Assembly (NCBI RefSeq): GCF_014191375.1
Contig: NZ_JACHWN010000002.1
Coordinates: forward strand, 1 to 64,000
Direction of reading: 5' to 3'
Source: Mesorhizobium sp. RMAD-H1
GTDB lineage: Bacteria > Pseudomonadota > Alphaproteobacteria > Rhizobiales > Rhizobiaceae
DNA length: 64,000 nt
Below the pieces are notes generated by a model that searched no databases, was not told where the DNA came from, and worked only from the letters and a program-made list of their open reading frames with translations. Below, in pieces: positions 7,968-20,154 of this stretch. The number at the start of each line of letters is the position of its first letter. Position 1 is the stretch's first letter. The position numbers and the translations under genes are program-made.

Positions 7968-9355
7968 TCGCCCTTCATCCGCTCGCGCAGGGTCTTGCGC
8001 GCCGAATCGGTCATATCGGCCTCGATCCGCAACGACCCGTCTTCGAGATTCTCCCGGCGGATATTGCTCGCGTGCTGATAGATCCAGTCGAGCAGATGCA
8101 AATCCTGTGGCGCCAAATTGAGCTCGACACGTTCGAGAGTGCCCGAAATGCGGCTTTCGATGACGGACAGGAGATGATCGACGCCCTCCCCCGTCGCGGC
8201 TGAAATGGCGATCGGCCGTGCATCTTCCGGCGCGGACGCGCTCAGCCGAAGGGCCGCCTCGCGTCCGGTTTCGTCAAGCAGGTCGATCTTGTTCCAGACT
8301 TCCAGTATCCGCCGGTTGTCGCCGCGTTCGATGCCCAGACTTTCGAGGATGTTCCCGACGTCCTCGGCCTGCGCGGCATTGTCGGGGTCAGAAATGTCGC
8401 GCACATGAAGGATCAAATCCGCTTCCACCACTTCCTCGAGCGTCGCCCGGAAGGCTGCCACGAGATGGGTAGGCAAATTGGAAATGAAACCGACGGTATC
8501 GGACAGGATCACCGTCTCGCCATGCGGCAGGCGGATGCGCCGCAGTGTCGGATCGAGCGTGGCGAAAAGCATGTCCTCGGCCAGCACATCGGAACCGGTC
8601 AGGCGGTTGAACAGCGTCGACTTTCCGGCATTGGTGTAGCCGACGAGGGCGACGATCGGATGCGGCACCTTCTTGCGCTTCTGGCGGTGCAGCGTGCGGG
8701 TACGCACCACCGTCTCCAATTCGCGGCGGATGCGCAGGATCTTCTCCTGCAGGATGCGCCGGTCGGCCTCGATCTGCGTTTCACCCGGGCCGCCGAGGAA
8801 GCCGCCGCCGCCGCGCTGCCGCTCAAGGTGGGTCCAGCTTCTGACGAGACGCCCCTTCTGGTAATTGAGATGCGCCAGCTCGACCTGCAGGGCGCCTTCC
8901 TTCGTCTGGGCGCGGCGGCCGAATATCTCGAGGATCAGCCCGGTGCGGTCGATGACCTTCGCGTTCCACTCCTTTTCGAGGTTGCGCTGCTGCACTGGTG
9001 TAAGCGCGTGATCAACGATGACGAGCTCCGCCTCGTCCTTCTTGACGATTTCGGCGATCGCTTCCACCTTACCCGAACCGATGAGGGTCGCCGGCCGTGG
9101 ATTGGTGACTGTGACTATGTCGCAATAGACGAGATCGAGGTCGATGGCCCGCGCCAGCCCCATTGCCTCTTCGAGCCGGGCCTCGTTGCTGCGACGGTAT
9201 TGCGGACGATGCGCGTCATCGCCCTGCCCTGCGTCCTGCAGACGCTCGGGCAGTATCGGAACAATGACGATGGCGCGAGTCGGGCCCTTTGCGGATGTGC
9301 CGAATCCGGCATCCGCATTCCCCTCATGCGTCGTGCGCCCTTTTGATTTGCTCAA
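7961..9355 (-). CDS. hflX: GTPase HflX
   Basis: HflX is a translation-factor GTPase that binds the 50S subunit and splits stalled ribosomes, notably under heat stress. The 464-residue protein has the HflX N-terminal domain (VTVTNPRPATLIGSGK, then VIVDHALTPVQQRNLE), the glycine-rich linker QRGGGGFLGGPGETQIE, and the G domain with P-loop GYTNAGKST, switch/G3 DTVGFI and the N-K-I-D specificity motif. The gene follows hfq on the same strand after 53 bases, the usual hfq-hflX pairing. Confidence 0.96.
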   Translation of the reverse strand: MSKSKGRTTHEGNADAGFGTSAKGPTRAIVIVPILPERLQDAGQGDDAHRPQYRRSNEARLEEAMGLARAIDLDLVYCDIVTVTNPRPATLIGSGKVEAIAEIVKKDEAELVIVDHALTPVQQRNLEKEWNAKVIDRTGLILEIFGRRAQTKEGALQVELAHLNYQKGRLVRSWTHLERQRGGGGFLGGPGETQIEADRRILQEKILRIRRELETVVRTRTLHRQKRKKVPHPIVALVGYTNAGKSTLFNRLTGSDVLAEDMLFATLDPTLRRIRLPHGETVILSDTVGFISNLPTHLVAAFRATLEEVVEADLILHVRDISDPDNAAQAEDVGNILESLGIERGDNRRILEVWNKIDLLDETGREAALRLSASAPEDARPIAISAATGEGVDHLLSVIESRISGTLERVELNLAPQDLHLLDWIYQHASNIRRENLEDGSLRIEADMTDSARKTLRERMKGEK

Positions 9356-9408
9356 TATTCAATCCTTGGGGCAACCGTCAGCCATGCAGGGAATTTGCAG
9401 GAGACGGA

Positions 9409-9648
9409 TTATTGCCCTTCTTCGCCCTCGAACATCTGCACCGGCTGGCTCGGCATGATGGTCGATATCGCATGCTTGTAAACCAGCTGCGAATGACCGT
9501 CCCGCCTCAGCAACACGCAGAAATTGTCGAAGGAGGTTACGATTCCGGTCAGTTTGACGCCGTTGATGAGAAAGATCGTCAATGAAATCTTCTGCTTCCG
9601 AACGGAATTGAGGAAGAGATCCTGAAGATTTTGCGATCGCTCAGCCAT
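9409..9648 (-). CDS. hfq: RNA chaperone Hfq
   Basis: Hfq forms a hexameric ring that pairs small RNAs with mRNAs and also affects RNA stability. The 79-residue protein has Sm1 (N-terminal [14 protein letters not shown], then [22 protein letters not shown]) and Sm2 with the uridine-binding YKHAIST motif. The C-terminal tail is short, as usual in alphaproteobacteria. AAAGGAA lies at good distance before the ATG. Upstream is a 433-base gap before the end of trkA, so hfq most likely has its own promoter there. Confidence 0.98.
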
Positions 9649-10081
9649 TGTTTTTATTCCTTTAATTCGATCAGCAACTGACTCATACGTGCATGTAACT
9701 CACAGCACCTGATCAAAATCAAGCACCCCGACAAACAGTCGAACCGGCTAGTGGCAGAAGATGTGGACGCCAAATCTAACCCTCAATATTCCGGTTAACA
9801 GGATGGCGTTTTTTCTGCAATCGCAAAAATGTTTTGTTCAGCAAAAGTGCTACCACACGGTGTTCCAAAACACCCCTCCCCATGGGCTGCGCGGCTCTTG
9901 AAGGCTGGTGGCGATAGGGATCGAACGCGCTTCACCCCACAATCGTAGAAACTTCGCTGCCTTGCGACAAGAATGGCGGAATGCCTCTTATGGGTGTCTG
10001 GCCTATGCAATTCGGGTGATGGCCGGCTTTGCCCGGCCTTCCGGAGAGGAAAAGCTTCGCCGCATCCGCATGCCGGGCCCG
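9649..10081. other. Intergenic region between trkA and hfq (433 bases)
   Basis: I see no convincing gene here. The minus-strand part near 9660-9750 should contain the hfq promoter, and a weak TTGATT / TTACAT pair with an 18-base spacer is visible near 9690-9720. GGCCGG (10021-10026) and CCGGCC (10033-10038) form a 6-bp hairpin about 45 bases beyond the trkA stop but without a T tract. A short open frame at 9795-10010 (minus) has no recognisable features. An unannotated small RNA is possible but not shown. Confidence 0.5.
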
Positions 10082-11458
10082 TCAGAAAAATTCCAGACTC
10101 ACCCGGAACATCTGCTCCACATGCCGCACGGCCTCCGAGGTCGCCAGGAGAACGACGCGGTCCTTTGGCTTGATCCGCATCGAACCATCAGGCTTCAGCA
10201 CCTTGCCGTCGCGATAGATCGCCCCGATCCGCAGGCCATCCGGCAGGTCCAGCTCACGCATGGGAGGCCCGACCAGCGGCGAGGTCTCGAGCGCCTCCGC
10301 CTCGATGACTTCCGCAAGGCCGCGATGGACGCTCTGCACTGCGCGAATCCGTCCGCGCCGCACATGCTGCAGCACGCGCGAGATCGTCACGGTGCGCGGG
10401 TTGATATGGGCATCGATGCCGACAGTACGGGTGAACCCCTGATAGGCGGGGTCGTTGATGAGCGCCAGATTCGCCTTGCAGCCAAGGCGCTTGGCCATGA
10501 TGCTGGCCAGGATGTTGACCTGGTCCTGATTGGTGAGCGCGACCATCAGGTCGGCATCCTGAATATCGGCTTCCCGCAGCAGCGCCTGGTCGAGCGCGCT
10601 GCCGTGCAGCACCATGGTCCGGTGCAGCTGGTCGGCAATGGCCATGGCGCGGTTGCGGTCGGCCTCGATGATCTTCATCTTGGTGCGCGGCTGGCGCTCC
10701 TCGATCGTCTTGGCGACATAAAGGCCGATATTGCCGCCGCCCGCGATCAGGATGCGGGTCGCCTCCGGCTTTTCGTGGCCGAAAAGCGCCAGCGTCCGGC
10801 GCACCTGCTCGCGCGTCGTCACGACATAGGCGAGGTCGCCCGCGATAAGCTGGTCGGTCGAATGCGGGATGAAGAGCTGGTCGTTGCGTACCACGCCGAC
10901 GACTGTCGAAGGCAGATCGGGAAAAAGGTCGCTCAGCTGCGCCAGCGGCGTATTGATGACCGGGCATTCCTCCAGACACTCGATGGCAAGCACCACCACC
11001 TTGTCATCGGCAAAACGCAAGACATCCATCGCGCCGGGCAGCGCGATGCGACGCAGCACCATCTCGCCCACTTCGAGCTCCGGCGAGATGACCACGTCGA
11101 TCGGCATGTGCTCGCGCGAGAACAGATCCTGATAGTGCGGCTGCAGATAGGACTGGGCGCGGATGCGGGCGATCTTCGTCGGCACGTTGAAGAGCGAATG
11201 CGCCACCTGACAGGCCACCATATTGACCTCGTCATAGAGGGTGACGGCGATGATCATGTCAGCTTCGTCGGCGCCGGCCGCGGCCAGCACGTCCGGCTGG
11301 GAGCCATGGCCGAAAAAGCCGCGCACGTCGAGCGTGTCGTGTATGCGTTCGATGAGGTCGGCCGAGGTGTCGATTACGGAAACATCGTTGTGCTCCGCGG
11401 CCAAACGTTCGGCGATGCCGTAGCCGACCTGACCTGCGCCGCAGATGATAACGCGCAT
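10082..11458 (-). CDS. trkA: Trk system potassium uptake regulatory subunit TrkA
   Basis: TrkA is the cytoplasmic NAD(H)-binding ring that gates the TrkH/TrkG potassium channel. The 458-residue protein is a tandem duplication: RCK-N with GAGQVGYGIAERLA at the N-terminus and again GGGNIGLYVAKTIE near residue 235, each followed by an RCK-C domain. Start at ATG 11458, one base after the ntrX stop, gives MRVIICGAG at the N-terminus; a longer frame would overlap ntrX. The linkage to ntrX is typical of alphaproteobacteria. No trkH is in the window. Confidence 0.95.
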   Translation of the reverse strand: MRVIICGAGQVGYGIAERLAAEHNDVSVIDTSADLIERIHDTLDVRGFFGHGSQPDVLAAAGADEADMIIAVTLYDEVNMVACQVAHSLFNVPTKIARIRAQSYLQPHYQDLFSREHMPIDVVISPELEVGEMVLRRIALPGAMDVLRFADDKVVVLAIECLEECPVINTPLAQLSDLFPDLPSTVVGVVRNDQLFIPHSTDQLIAGDLAYVVTTREQVRRTLALFGHEKPEATRILIAGGGNIGLYVAKTIEERQPRTKMKIIEADRNRAMAIADQLHRTMVLHGSALDQALLREADIQDADLMVALTNQDQVNILASIMAKRLGCKANLALINDPAYQGFTRTVGIDAHINPRTVTISRVLQHVRRGRIRAVQSVHRGLAEVIEAEALETSPLVGPPMRELDLPDGLRIGAIYRDGKVLKPDGSMRIKPKDRVVLLATSEAVRHVEQMFRVSLEFF

Positions 11459-11459
11459 A

Positions 11460-12820
<1,361 letters not shown>

Positions 12821-12821
<1 letters not shown>

Positions 12822-15076
12822 CAGTTCACCTGCCCTACCTTCGTGTGGGTTTTCTCACCGCTCTCTTCCGCTGCGGGAAAGATCATGCGGATCATTGCTC
12901 CCTTGCCACCATGGAAATCCGACGGGGCGTCGTGCAATTCCATATGGCCACCGTGCTCCTCGACGATCTTCTTGACGATTGCGAGGCCCAGCCCCGTCCC
13001 CTTCTCGCGTGTCGTCATATAGGGCTCGAGAAGCCGCTGCCGGTTCTCTCCCGGCAAGCCCTTGCCGTTGTCGATGACATCGACAACAAGCGAATCGCGT
13101 TCGCGATATGCGCGTATGAGAATATGGCCGACGTCCCTCTCCTCCTTCGGCACGGCATCGATCGCCTCGCTGGCATTCTTGATGACATTGCCGAAGGCCT
13201 GCCCGAGCAGGCGGCTGTCGAAATCGCCGATCAGCGGCTCGTTGCTGAATGCCTGCTCGAAACGGATATCGTTGCGGCTGACCTCGATCAGGAATGACGC
13301 CTCACGCAGCGCCTCGCGCAGGTCCATCGACTTGATTTCCGGCTTCGGCATGCGCGCGAATGCCGAGAATTCATCAACCATTCGGCCAATGTCGCCCACC
13401 TGGCGGATGATGGTGTCGGTGCACTGATCGAAGACCTCGCGGTCCTCGGTGATGACCTTGCCGTAGCGCCGGCGGATGCGCTCGGCCGATAGCTGGATGG
13501 GGGTCAACGGGTTCTTGATCTCATGGGCGATGCGCCGCGCCACATCCGCCCAGGCGGAGGAACGCTGCGCCTGGACGAGATCGGTGATGTCGTCCACCGT
13601 CACGACATAGGAATGTTCATCGGATTCAGCATCTTCCACGGTAATCTGCACGTTGAATGTCCGCGTGGTGCCGCCGCGCGTCATCGTGACCTGCTCGCGG
13701 TGGACGGGACGCCCCGTGGCGCGTGCGATCTCGAAGACCTGCCCGATCTCCGGCACCACCCCGGTCAGGTTCTTGCCAATGGTCTCATCCGGATCGATGC
13801 CGAACATGTGCTCGGCGGACCGGTTGACGATGCTGACCAGACCGTCCGTATCGATGCCGATGACGCCGGCGGTGACGCCGGAGAGGACGGCTTCGGAGAA
13901 ACGGCGGCGCTCATCGATCTGGTCCTTGGCGGCGATCAGCTCGTTGCGCTGGCTCTTCAGCTCCGCCACCATATTGTTGAACGTGCCGGACAGGGCGCCG
14001 ACATCGCCATCGGAGCTTCTGACCGGCACGGATATATCGAGATTGCCCGATGCCACGTCGTCGGCAGCGCCGATCAGCAGCCGGATCGGGCGTACCAGCC
14101 GGTCGGCGACGGCGATCCCCGTCCAGATCGCGGAAAGCAGCACGACAAGCGTCAGGCCGAAATAGAGCAAGGCGAAGGCGATCTGCGTCGGCACGCGGTT
14201 CGCTTCCATGTCCTGGTAGCGCTGCCGGTTGGCTTCCATCAGCCGCATCGAGTCGAGGATCTTCGGCTCGACGGACCGGACGGTGTAGAGATAGGCGTCC
14301 GGTATCCGCCGCATCTGGATGATGGCACCAACGAAATTGCTGTTGCCGGGCGGGATCACCACGGGCTTTCCGTCCTTCGCCGTATCCAGTGCCTCCTGCG
14401 GCGGCGGCGGCAGCGTCTTTTCAGTGCCGAGATCACTCTGCAGAATGATGTCGCCATTGTCGCGCAGGAGAAAGGCGCCGAGCAGCCCGCGTCCGCGCGC
14501 CTGCAGCGACATCATCTTGACGAAGCCGCCGCGGTCCAGACTGTAGAGCGTGCGCTCCCGGTCGAGATCCTGCAACATCGAATAGCTCGTGCTTTGCAGG
14601 TTGCGCGCCGTCTCGGTGATGAAGGCATTGGAGAGGCTGCGCGAGGATTCGACGATTGTCCTGGTACTGGTCTCGAACCAGCGGTCAAGACCGAGATTGA
14701 GCGTGACGGATGCGACGATCGCCACGATGATCGCCGGCACCGCGGCGATCAGGCAGAAAAGGGCGACGATGCGCACGTGCAACCGCGCCGCCGCCCGCCC
14801 ATGCCGCCTTGCCTGGACGATGCGGTAGACTTCCCGGCAGATCAGAAGGATCAGCAACAGGATCAACGCCACATTGATTGTGGTGAGTACCAGCGTGACG
14901 TTGCGGTCGGGCGTGATCGGCGTAAGGCCGATAAGGATGACGAAGGAGATCGCAGCCGTCACCAGCGCCGTGATGACGGTGATGATGCCTGGCAGGGCGA
15001 GCAGCCTGCGCCCCTCGCTATTTTGCGAGGACGCGCTCGATTGTCCGAAGAGACTCACCGGGTTCAATGTCGCCAT
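12821..15076 (-). CDS. ntrY: Membrane sensor histidine kinase NtrY
   Basis: This 751-residue inner-membrane kinase has two N-terminal hydrophobic hairpins (about 25-85), a third helix near 105-130, a periplasmic region to about 300, another helix, a HAMP domain (RLVRPIRLLIGAADDVASGN), a PAS domain (AVLSGVTAGVIGID) and the kinase core with H-box [16 protein letters not shown]-box and G-boxes (DNGKGLP, GTGLGLAIV). It phosphorylates NtrX in response to nitrogen or redox state. A GTG three codons upstream (15085) is an alternative start. It lies 96 bases after ntrC. Confidence 0.95.
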
Positions 15077-15172
15077 GATCACCACGCTAAACGAATGCGT
15101 TGCACTGATGCAACGTATTGTGGCGAAAATGCAACGCCGTTAACGGCGCCCAGGCTTTTTCACAGCTGAATT

Positions 15173-16630
15173 CTAGCTGGCCTTCGAACCGCGATAGATA
15201 TTCACGCCCAGTTCGCGGATTTTCTTGCGCAACGTATTGCGGTTCAGCCCGAGAAGGTCGGCGGCCTTGATCTGGTTGCCGCGTGTTGCAGTGAGACAGG
15301 CCAGAATCAGCGGGTATTCGACCTCCGTCAGCACGCGCTGGTAGAGGCCCGGCGGCGGCAGGTCAGAGCCGAAAGAGGTGAAATAGCGCTGCATGTTGAT
15401 CTCGACGGCCTGGGCGATCGTCAAATCTTCCGACACCAGCGGCCCGCTGACGGGATCGGGGCTGTGCAGATCGGATTTCAGTTCGGCTTCGATGACCTCG
15501 GGCGTGATCTCCTCCTGCGGATAGAGAGCCGCCAGGCGGCGCACCATGTTCTCGAGCTCACGGACATTGCCGGGCCAGGGATAACGGCGCATCAGGTCGA
15601 GTCCCGCTGCGGTGATGCGCTTTTCCGGCAGCCCGTCCTTCACGGCCTGCTTGAAGAAATGGCGCACAAGATCCGGAATATCCTCGCTGCGCTCGCGCAG
15701 CGGCGGCAGCCTGAGCGGCACCACATTGAGCCGGTAATAGAGATCTTCGCGGAAAAGCCCCTGGTTGATGAGGATACGCAGGTCCTTGTTGGTCGCGGCC
15801 ACGATCCGCACGTCGGTCTTGATCGGCGTGCGGCCGCCAACGGTCATATATTCGCCCTGCTGGAGCACGCGTAGAAGCCGCGTCTGGGCTTCCATCGGCA
15901 TGTCGCCGATCTCGTCGAGGAAAAGCGTGCCGCCATCGGCCTGCTCGAACCGCCCGCTGGAGCGGTTTTGCGCGCCGGTGAAGGCGCCCTTTTCATGGCC
16001 GAACAGTTCCGATTCGATCAGATCGCGCGGGATCGCCGCCATGTTGATGGCGACGAACGGCCCCTTGCGGCGGCGGCCATATTCATGCAGCGCGCGGGCG
16101 ACGAGCTCCTTGCCGGTGCCGGATTCCCCGGTGATCATCACCGTCAGGTCCGTCTGCATCATGCGCGCCAGGACACGGTAGATATCCTGCATCGCCGGGG
16201 AGCGGCCGACGAGCGGCATGTTTTCCGCCTGCTCATCGCCGGCACGCGCCTCGGGCTTCTTCTTCGGCTCGGCCAGCGCCCTGCCGACGATGCTCACCAG
16301 CTCCGTGAGGTCGAAAGGCTTGGGCAGATATTCATAGGCACCGGCCTCGGAAGCCTTGATGGCGGTCATGAAGGTGTTCTGCGCGCTCATGACGACCACG
16401 GGCAGGTCGGGCCGCGACTTCTTGATGCGCGGCAGGAGATCGAAGGCGTTTTCATCAGGCATCACCACGTCGGTGATGACGAGATCGCCATCGCCGCCGG
16501 AAATCCACCGCCACAGCGTGGCGGCATTGGACGTGACGCGAACATCATAGCCGGCGCGCGACAGCGCCTGGTTCAGCACGGTGCGGATTGCGGCATCATC
16601 ATCGGCGACAAGTATGCTGCCAAGGCTCAT
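15173..16630 (-). CDS. ntrC: Nitrogen regulator NtrC (sigma54 activator)
   Basis: NtrC activates sigma54 promoters for nitrogen assimilation once phosphorylated by NtrB. The 485-residue protein has a receiver domain (Asp54 in ITDVVMP), AAA+ core with Walker A GESGTGKE (about 168-175), an intact GAFTGA loop at 215-220, Walker B LFLDEIGD, and a Fis-type DNA-binding end ([19 protein letters not shown]). Comparison with the neighbouring NtrX makes the loss of GAFTGA there clear. The start overlaps the ntrB stop by four bases, so the pair is coupled. Confidence 0.98.
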   Translation of the reverse strand: MSLGSILVADDDAAIRTVLNQALSRAGYDVRVTSNAATLWRWISGGDGDLVITDVVMPDENAFDLLPRIKKSRPDLPVVVMSAQNTFMTAIKASEAGAYEYLPKPFDLTELVSIVGRALAEPKKKPEARAGDEQAENMPLVGRSPAMQDIYRVLARMMQTDLTVMITGESGTGKELVARALHEYGRRRKGPFVAINMAAIPRDLIESELFGHEKGAFTGAQNRSSGRFEQADGGTLFLDEIGDMPMEAQTRLLRVLQQGEYMTVGGRTPIKTDVRIVAATNKDLRILINQGLFREDLYYRLNVVPLRLPPLRERSEDIPDLVRHFFKQAVKDGLPEKRITAAGLDLMRRYPWPGNVRELENMVRRLAALYPQEEITPEVIEAELKSDLHSPDPVSGPLVSEDLTIAQAVEINMQRYFTSFGSDLPPPGLYQRVLTEVEYPLILACLTATRGNQIKAADLLGLNRNTLRKKIRELGVNIYRGSKAS

Positions 16631-17784
16631 TCGTCAGTTCCTGTGGTGTGGAGGAAAGAAAGCGCTGCGGCGTCGTTCTCGGATTCCGGTCCGCGCCATG
16701 CCGGCATCAGGATGCGGAACGTGGTGCGCCGGGGCTGGGAATCGCATTCGATCACGCCGCCATGGTCGCCGACGATCTTGGCGACAAGGGCAAGTCCCAG
16801 GCCGGAGCCGTTGGGCTTGGTCGTGACGAAGGGATCGAAAAGATGCGGCAATATATCGGACGGCACACCGGGTCCGGTATCATGCACGCAGAATTCGAGC
16901 GGCAGCGCCACGCGGTCACGCACGCCGGGCACCGAAAGGCGGATACCGGGGCGATAGGCGGTGGAAAGCGTGATTTCGCCCGGCTCCTCATGGCCGATGG
17001 ATTCGGCGGCATTCTTGACGAGGTTCAGGAATATCTGCACCAGCTGATCGCGGTTGGCATAGACCGGCGGCAGCGACGGATCGTAATCCTCGTTGAATTT
17101 GATGTGGCTGGCGAATCCATTGCGGGCGATGGCCTTCACATGGTCGAGCACGACATGGATGTTGACCGCCTCGCGGTCGATCGGCCTTTCATCGGAAAAG
17201 ACCTCCATGCGGTCGACCAGCGAGACGATCCGGTCCGTCTCGTCGGTGATGAGCCGCGTCAGCGAGCGGTCCTCGTCGCTCACCACGCTTTCGAGAAGCT
17301 GCGCCGCGCCGCGAATGCCCGACAGAGGGTTCTTGATCTCATGCGCCAGCATCGAGGCAAGGCCGGTGACCGAACGGGCCGCACCGCGATGGGTCATCTG
17401 CCGGTCGAGCTTTTCGGCCATCGACTTTTCCTTGAAGAGGATGACCACGGAGCCGGGAAATTCGGACACGGGCGTGACATAGATGTCCACCACGCGATCA
17501 TTCCCGAGCCGCGGCGACGAAATGTCGACGCGGTATTCATTGACCGGCGAGGGATGCGCCCTCACCTGCTCCACGAGCGCCAGAAGCGGACTGCCGAAAG
17601 GCAGGAAGGATTCAAGCCTGTTGCGCGCCAGAATGCTCGAGCTCAACCGGAAGAACTGTTCCGCATCGGCATTGGCGAAGGTGATATAGCCTTGCGCGTC
17701 GACCATGATGACGGGATGGCTGATCGTGTTGAGGACGATCGAGGCCATTGTCTCGGGCAGCACGGCGTTTTCACGTGCATTCAT
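16627..17784 (-). CDS. ntrB: Nitrogen sensor histidine kinase NtrB
   Basis: NtrB is the soluble kinase/phosphatase that sets NtrC phosphorylation under control of PII. The 385-residue protein has a PAS domain (about 15-110), phospho-acceptor His148 in the H-box [21 protein letters not shown], and a GHKL ATPase domain with N-box [16 protein letters not shown] and [18 protein letters not shown]. No membrane segments are present. It starts directly after dusB, the order known as nifR3-ntrB-ntrC in rhizobia and Rhodobacter. Confidence 0.97.
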   Translation of the reverse strand: MNARENAVLPETMASIVLNTISHPVIMVDAQGYITFANADAEQFFRLSSSILARNRLESFLPFGSPLLALVEQVRAHPSPVNEYRVDISSPRLGNDRVVDIYVTPVSEFPGSVVILFKEKSMAEKLDRQMTHRGAARSVTGLASMLAHEIKNPLSGIRGAAQLLESVVSDEDRSLTRLITDETDRIVSLVDRMEVFSDERPIDREAVNIHVVLDHVKAIARNGFASHIKFNEDYDPSLPPVYANRDQLVQIFLNLVKNAAESIGHEEPGEITLSTAYRPGIRLSVPGVRDRVALPLEFCVHDTGPGVPSDILPHLFDPFVTTKPNGSGLGLALVAKIVGDHGGVIECDSQPRRTTFRILMPAWRGPESENDAAALSFLHTTGTDE

Positions 17785-18780
17785 TCACGCCACCTTCTTC
17801 AGTTCGGTTGTTTGCGGGCGGCCGGAAAGAACCCGTTCCAGCCTTTTGATGACAATGGCCGAATCGGCTTCCGTCATGATCGCGGCGCGCTCCTCCGCGG
17901 CGAGATCGCCGGCATGGCGGTCTAGATACCAGCCGAGATGCTTGCGCGCATGGCGCGTTCCGGTCGAGGAGCCGTAATGGCTTAGCATCGCTTCATAATG
18001 TGCGATCACATAATCGCGGATATCGTCGGGTTTTGCCGGCGTTCCCCTGGCGATCTCGCCCGCCAGCCAGGGCTGGCCGTAACATCCCCGGCCGATCATC
18101 ACGGCGTCCGCGCCGGAGCGGGCGAGGATCGCCTCCGCATCGCCCGCCGAGAGCACATCGCCATTGGCGACCAGTGGAATGCGGACCGTCTCGCGCACCG
18201 CGCGGATGGCGTCCCAGTCGGCCCTGCCCTCGTAGAACTGGCAACGTGTGCGGCCATGCACCGTCACCATCCGCACGCCCGCATCCTCGGCCCGGCGGGC
18301 GAGCTCCGGCGCGTTGATGCTGTTTTCATCCCATCCAAGCCGCATCTTGAGCGTCACCGGCACGCTGACCGCCTTGACGGTCGCTTCCACGAGCGTCATG
18401 GCGTGATCGAGATCGCGCATCAGCGCCGAGCCGGAATAGCCGCCCGTCACCTTCTTGGCGGGGCAGCCCATATTGATGTCGATGATATGCGCGCCCTCTG
18501 CTTCGGCGATGCGCGCCGCCTCGCCCATCCAATGGGCTTCGCGCCCGGCGATCTGCACCACATGGGTCTCGAGCCCCTCGCCCTGCATGCGCTTGAGGCT
18601 TTCATGATGACGCGAGCAGAGTTCGGCGCTCGCCACCATTTCCGAGACGACCATGCCGGCGCCGGCAGCCCAGGCGAGCCTGCGGAACGGCAGGTCGGAG
18701 ACGCCGGACATCGGCGCCAGAAATACCCGGTTGCGCAACCGGACATCGCCTACGTATAAAGCCTCGCCTAGTATGGTCAC
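17785..18780 (-). CDS. dusB: tRNA-dihydrouridine synthase DusB (NifR3)
   Basis: This flavoenzyme reduces specific uridines in the tRNA D-loop. The 331-residue TIM-barrel protein begins with the FMN-phosphate region (LAPMSGVSDLPFRRL) and contains the Dus signature DINMGCPAKKVTGGYSGSAL with catalytic Cys106, and MRLGWDE. It is the first gene of the dusB-ntrBC transcription unit, historically called nifR3, and it stops immediately before ntrB. The 157-base gap to the divergent ispDF should hold both promoters. Confidence 0.96.
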   Translation of the reverse strand: MTILGEALYVGDVRLRNRVFLAPMSGVSDLPFRRLAWAAGAGMVVSEMVASAELCSRHHESLKRMQGEGLETHVVQIAGREAHWMGEAARIAEAEGAHIIDINMGCPAKKVTGGYSGSALMRDLDHAMTLVEATVKAVSVPVTLKMRLGWDENSINAPELARRAEDAGVRMVTVHGRTRCQFYEGRADWDAIRAVRETVRIPLVANGDVLSAGDAEAILARSGADAVMIGRGCYGQPWLAGEIARGTPAKPDDIRDYVIAHYEAMLSHYGSSTGTRHARKHLGWYLDRHAGDLAAEERAAIMTEADSAIVIKRLERVLSGRPQTTELKKVA

Positions 18781-18937
18781 GTTGCTTGTGCCTGTTTCAT
18801 GTGCATTTTTCCTGCCGCACAGTCTTTAGACAGGATGTGGTGTTTCCGCAAGGAAAAGCAGCGTTATCAGAGGAGATATCGATTCCCGTCTGGCGTTTGG
18901 ACATGACACGCTTTATGCGGGCTTTAGAGCGAAAAAT

Positions 18938-20154
18938 ATGACGCAGAAGGCAGTAAAACCATAAAAGTAGCAGCGGTCATTGTCGCAGCCGGCCGCGGAG
19001 AACGGGCGGGGCAGAGCACCGAAGGACCGAAGCAATATCGGCGGATCGGCGGCGAAGCCGTGCTCGCGCGCACGCTGCGGGCATTTCTCGATTGCCCCCA
19101 TGTCGACCGGATCGTTTCGGTGATCCATCCGGAGGACCGGCATCTCTATGAACAGGCGACCGGCGTGCTCGGCGCCAGGGCGATCACCGTCGTCGGCGGG
19201 CCGACCCGGCAGGAATCGACCAGGCTCGGCCTGCTGGCGCTTGTCACGCATCAGCCGGATTACGTGCTGATCCATGACGGTGTGCGGCCTTTCATCGCGC
19301 AGGAGCTCCTGCAGCGCATTATCCACACGCTGCACCCCGCGATCGGCGTGCTTCCGGCGCTCGCCGTCTCCGACACGCTGAAGCAGGCGGGGCCGGACGC
19401 GCATGTGATTGCCACGATACCGCGCGCCGGTCTCTATGCCGCGCAGACGCCGCAGGCCTTTCCCTTCGCACCGATTCTCGAGGCCCATGAAGCCGCCTAT
19501 CGCGCCGGACGTTCGGATTTCACCGATGATGCGGCGATCGCCGAATGGCACGGTCTGGCGGTGCGCGTGGTGGAGGGCTCCGCCGACAACACCAAACTCA
19601 CCTGGGCGAAGGATATCGAAATGGCCGACAAGCGGTTTGCGCAAGCCTCCGGCGGGTTTCCCGACATCAGGACCGGCAACGGCTATGATGTCCATGCCTT
19701 CGAGCCGGGCGATTATGTGACGCTGTGCGGGGTGAAGATCCCCTACGCGCTGAAGCTCTCCGGCCATTCGGATGCAGATGTGGGCTTGCACGCGCTGACC
19801 GACGCGCTGCTCGCCACGCGCGGCGCCGGCGATATCGGCACGCATTTCCCGCCTTCCGACCCGCAATGGAAGGGCGCCCCTTCCCGCATCTTTGTCGAGT
19901 ACGCCGTGAAGATCGTCAGGGAAGCAGGCGGACGGATCGCCAATGCGGACATCACGCTGATCTGCGAGGCGCCGAAGATCGGCCCGTATCGCGAGGCCAT
20001 GACGGCTGCCCTGTCCGAAATGCTGGGCGTCGCGCCGGACCGCGTCTCGATCAAGGCGACGACCAATGAGAAGCTGGGCTTCGTCGGGCGCGGCGAAGGC
20101 ATCGCGGCCATCGCCACCGCTTCGGTCATCTATCCCGGCGAGGTGCCGGAATGA
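18938..20154 (+). CDS. ispDF: Bifunctional IspD/IspF of the MEP isoprenoid pathway, with an apparent 5' frameshift
   Basis: The frame that is open from 18928 encodes an IspD domain (cytidylyltransferase; [15 protein letters not shown], then IHDGVRPF and a TPQAF segment) fused to IspF (MECDP synthase; [29 protein letters not shown] and a [13 protein letters not shown] segment). It makes CDP-ME and ME-cPP for isoprenoids. No ATG, GTG or TTG lies in frame before the first IspD strand. The plausible ATG at 18938 is one frame off: it reads eight residues (MTQKAVKP) and hits TAA. One extra A in the run at 18955-18958 would join the two frames. Either an indel, a sequence error or an unusual start is needed. 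The stop overlaps the next ATG by four bases. Confidence 0.85.

Noticed and set aside
9905-9990. tRNA-like T-loop (GTTCGATC on the minus strand) with a following CCACCA
   Set aside because: The bases flanking the loop do not form a T stem (GCGCG against CCTAT), and no matching acceptor or anticodon arm could be built.
9795-10010. A 71-codon minus-strand frame in the trkA-hfq gap
   Set aside because: No Shine-Dalgarno sequence, domain, signal or membrane feature, and it fills only part of a promoter-bearing gap; it could still be checked by comparison with relatives.
18928-18960. Programmed -1 frameshift in ispDF
   Set aside because: The run is only four As, no stem-loop or pseudoknot is evident, and the shift would have to occur in every essential transcript; an indel or sequence error is simpler. 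Kept as part of the main finding.
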